Assembly: GCA_021154515.1 (NCBI GenBank) | Contig: JAJKIL010000106.1 | Span: forward strand, 1 to 6,007 | Length of the DNA: 6,007 nt | Direction of reading: 5' to 3' | Source: Niastella sp. | GTDB taxonomy: Bacteria; Bacteroidota; Bacteroidia; Chitinophagales; Chitinophagaceae | Shown: positions 5,462 through 6,007 of the stretch, piece by piece | How the letters are laid out: every line of letters begins with the position of its first letter | Numbering within the stretch: the stretch's first letter is position 1 | The notes under the pieces: model-generated | Databases searched by the model: none | What the model was told of the DNA's origin: nothing | What the model saw: the letters and a program-made list of their open reading frames with translations, nothing else | Made by a program: the position numbers and the translations under genes

Positions 5462-6007
5462 TTATTTGCTATAGCTCACTTTCCAGATAGTACCATTGTT
5501 GTCATCAGAAACATATAAGGAACCATCGGGGCCTTGTGCCAGACCAGTGGGGCGGTATTTCGCTCTTCCGGTTGTAGCATCTTTTGGAAGTTGGGAAAAG
5601 CCGTCAGCAAATACTTCCCATTTGCCGGAAGGCATGCCATCCTTGAAAGGCACAAACACTACAAAGAAACCAGCTTGTGGTTCGGGGGCACGGTTCCAGG
5701 AACCATGGAATGCGACAAACGCGCCGTTCTTGTATTTGGCAGGGAATTGATTGCCTGTATAGAATAATAAAGCGTTGGGCGCTAAGTGACCAGGGAACTG
5801 AACTATTGATTTTGTTTTATCTGCACAACGATCAACTTTTTTACGATCGCCGCCATATTCAGGACACAGCAGTTTTTGTTGTTTATCGTTGTCATAATAG
5901 CAATAAGGCCAGCCGCAATCTGCGCCTTTGGTCAGGCGGAACATTTCTTCAGCCGGATTTTCTGAACATGGTTTTTGATTGAACAGTTCAGGGAAGAACT
6001 GGAACAA
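5462..6007 (-). CDS. PQQ-dependent sugar (sorbosone/glucose) dehydrogenase, C-terminal part
   Basis: The visible 181 residues are the C-terminal end of a six-bladed beta-propeller dehydrogenase (GSDH/sorbosone dehydrogenase family), which oxidises a sugar or related substrate in the periplasm using PQQ. The gene continues past the right edge, so its start, signal peptide and most active-site residues are not seen, and the first visible codon is internal. Recognisable family segments are F-P-E at 5-7 of the fragment, G-W-P-Y-C-Y-Y-D at 32-39, P-E-Y-G-G-D at 49-54, F-H-G-S-W-N-R at 100-106, and the last blade with Y-V-S-D-D-N-N-G-T-I-W-K-V at 165-177. The fragment carries five cysteines (14, 31, 36, 48 and 61), consistent with disulfides in an exported protein. 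The substrate cannot be told from this part. It is first of three closely spaced minus-strand genes, ahead of cytochrome c and hisB. Confidence 0.88.
   Translation of the reverse strand: MFQFFPELFNQKPCSENPAEEMFRLTKGADCGWPYCYYDNDKQQKLLCPEYGGDRKKVDRCADKTKSIVQFPGHLAPNALLFYTGNQFPAKYKNGAFVAFHGSWNRAPEPQAGFFVVFVPFKDGMPSGKWEVFADGFSQLPKDATTGRAKYRPTGLAQGPDGSLYVSDDNNGTIWKVSYSK

Noticed and set aside
5496..5982. Plus-strand frames opposite the dehydrogenase gene
   Set aside because: Three overlapping frames with protein-like length but no family features; they mirror the conserved coding strand.

Overview
The window suggests a member of the Bacteroidota, most likely the Chitinophagaceae (Chitinophaga/Niastella-like). 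The reasons are the HisB type (histidinol phosphatase fused to IGP dehydratase), signal peptides ending in Ala/Ser-Gln, almost no Shine-Dalgarno sequences, one clear TAnnTTTG promoter element, and short intergenic tandem repeats. The assignment rests on protein style and remembered relatives, not on a search.

Layout. Bases 1-188 hold no supportable gene but carry two degenerate tandem arrays, a 9-bp one (41-76) and a 7-bp one (126-181). A minus-strand gene (189-911) encodes an exported D-Ala-D-Ala dipeptidase of the VanX/DdpX family. Divergent from it is a plus-strand run of envelope genes: a YcbB-type L,D-transpeptidase lipoprotein (988-2685), a small RlpA-like double-psi barrel protein (2699-3133) only 13 bp behind it, and an outer-membrane beta-barrel-like protein (3196-3759) with its own -7 element. 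This run converges on a minus-strand run transcribed from beyond the right edge: the C-terminal part of a PQQ-type sugar/sorbosone dehydrogenase (5462-6007, 5' end outside the window), a class I cytochrome c (4999-5427) and hisB (3806-4975, TTG start). The convergence point holds an inverted array of 8-bp units that folds into a long hairpin, probably a bidirectional terminator.

How the genes fit together. The left half is a peptidoglycan and outer-envelope group: one enzyme destroys D-Ala-D-Ala, one makes 3-3 (L,D) crosslinks, one protein probably binds or cuts glycan, and one probably sits in the outer membrane. The dehydrogenase and cytochrome c form a plausible periplasmic oxidation and electron-transfer pair. 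hisB looks like a passenger behind them; no other his gene is visible.

Most notable observation: the 3' end of hisB appears to carry a one-base deletion in a G run. The family C-terminus (K-G-V-L or similar, then stop) is replaced by K-G-F-F plus ten residues translated from the intergenic repeat and hairpin. Other points are the three arrays with different unit lengths (7, 8 and 9 bp) and the RlpA-like protein lacking two of the three residues implicated in RlpA catalysis. I found no convincing novel multi-gene system, CRISPR array, RNA gene or mobile element.
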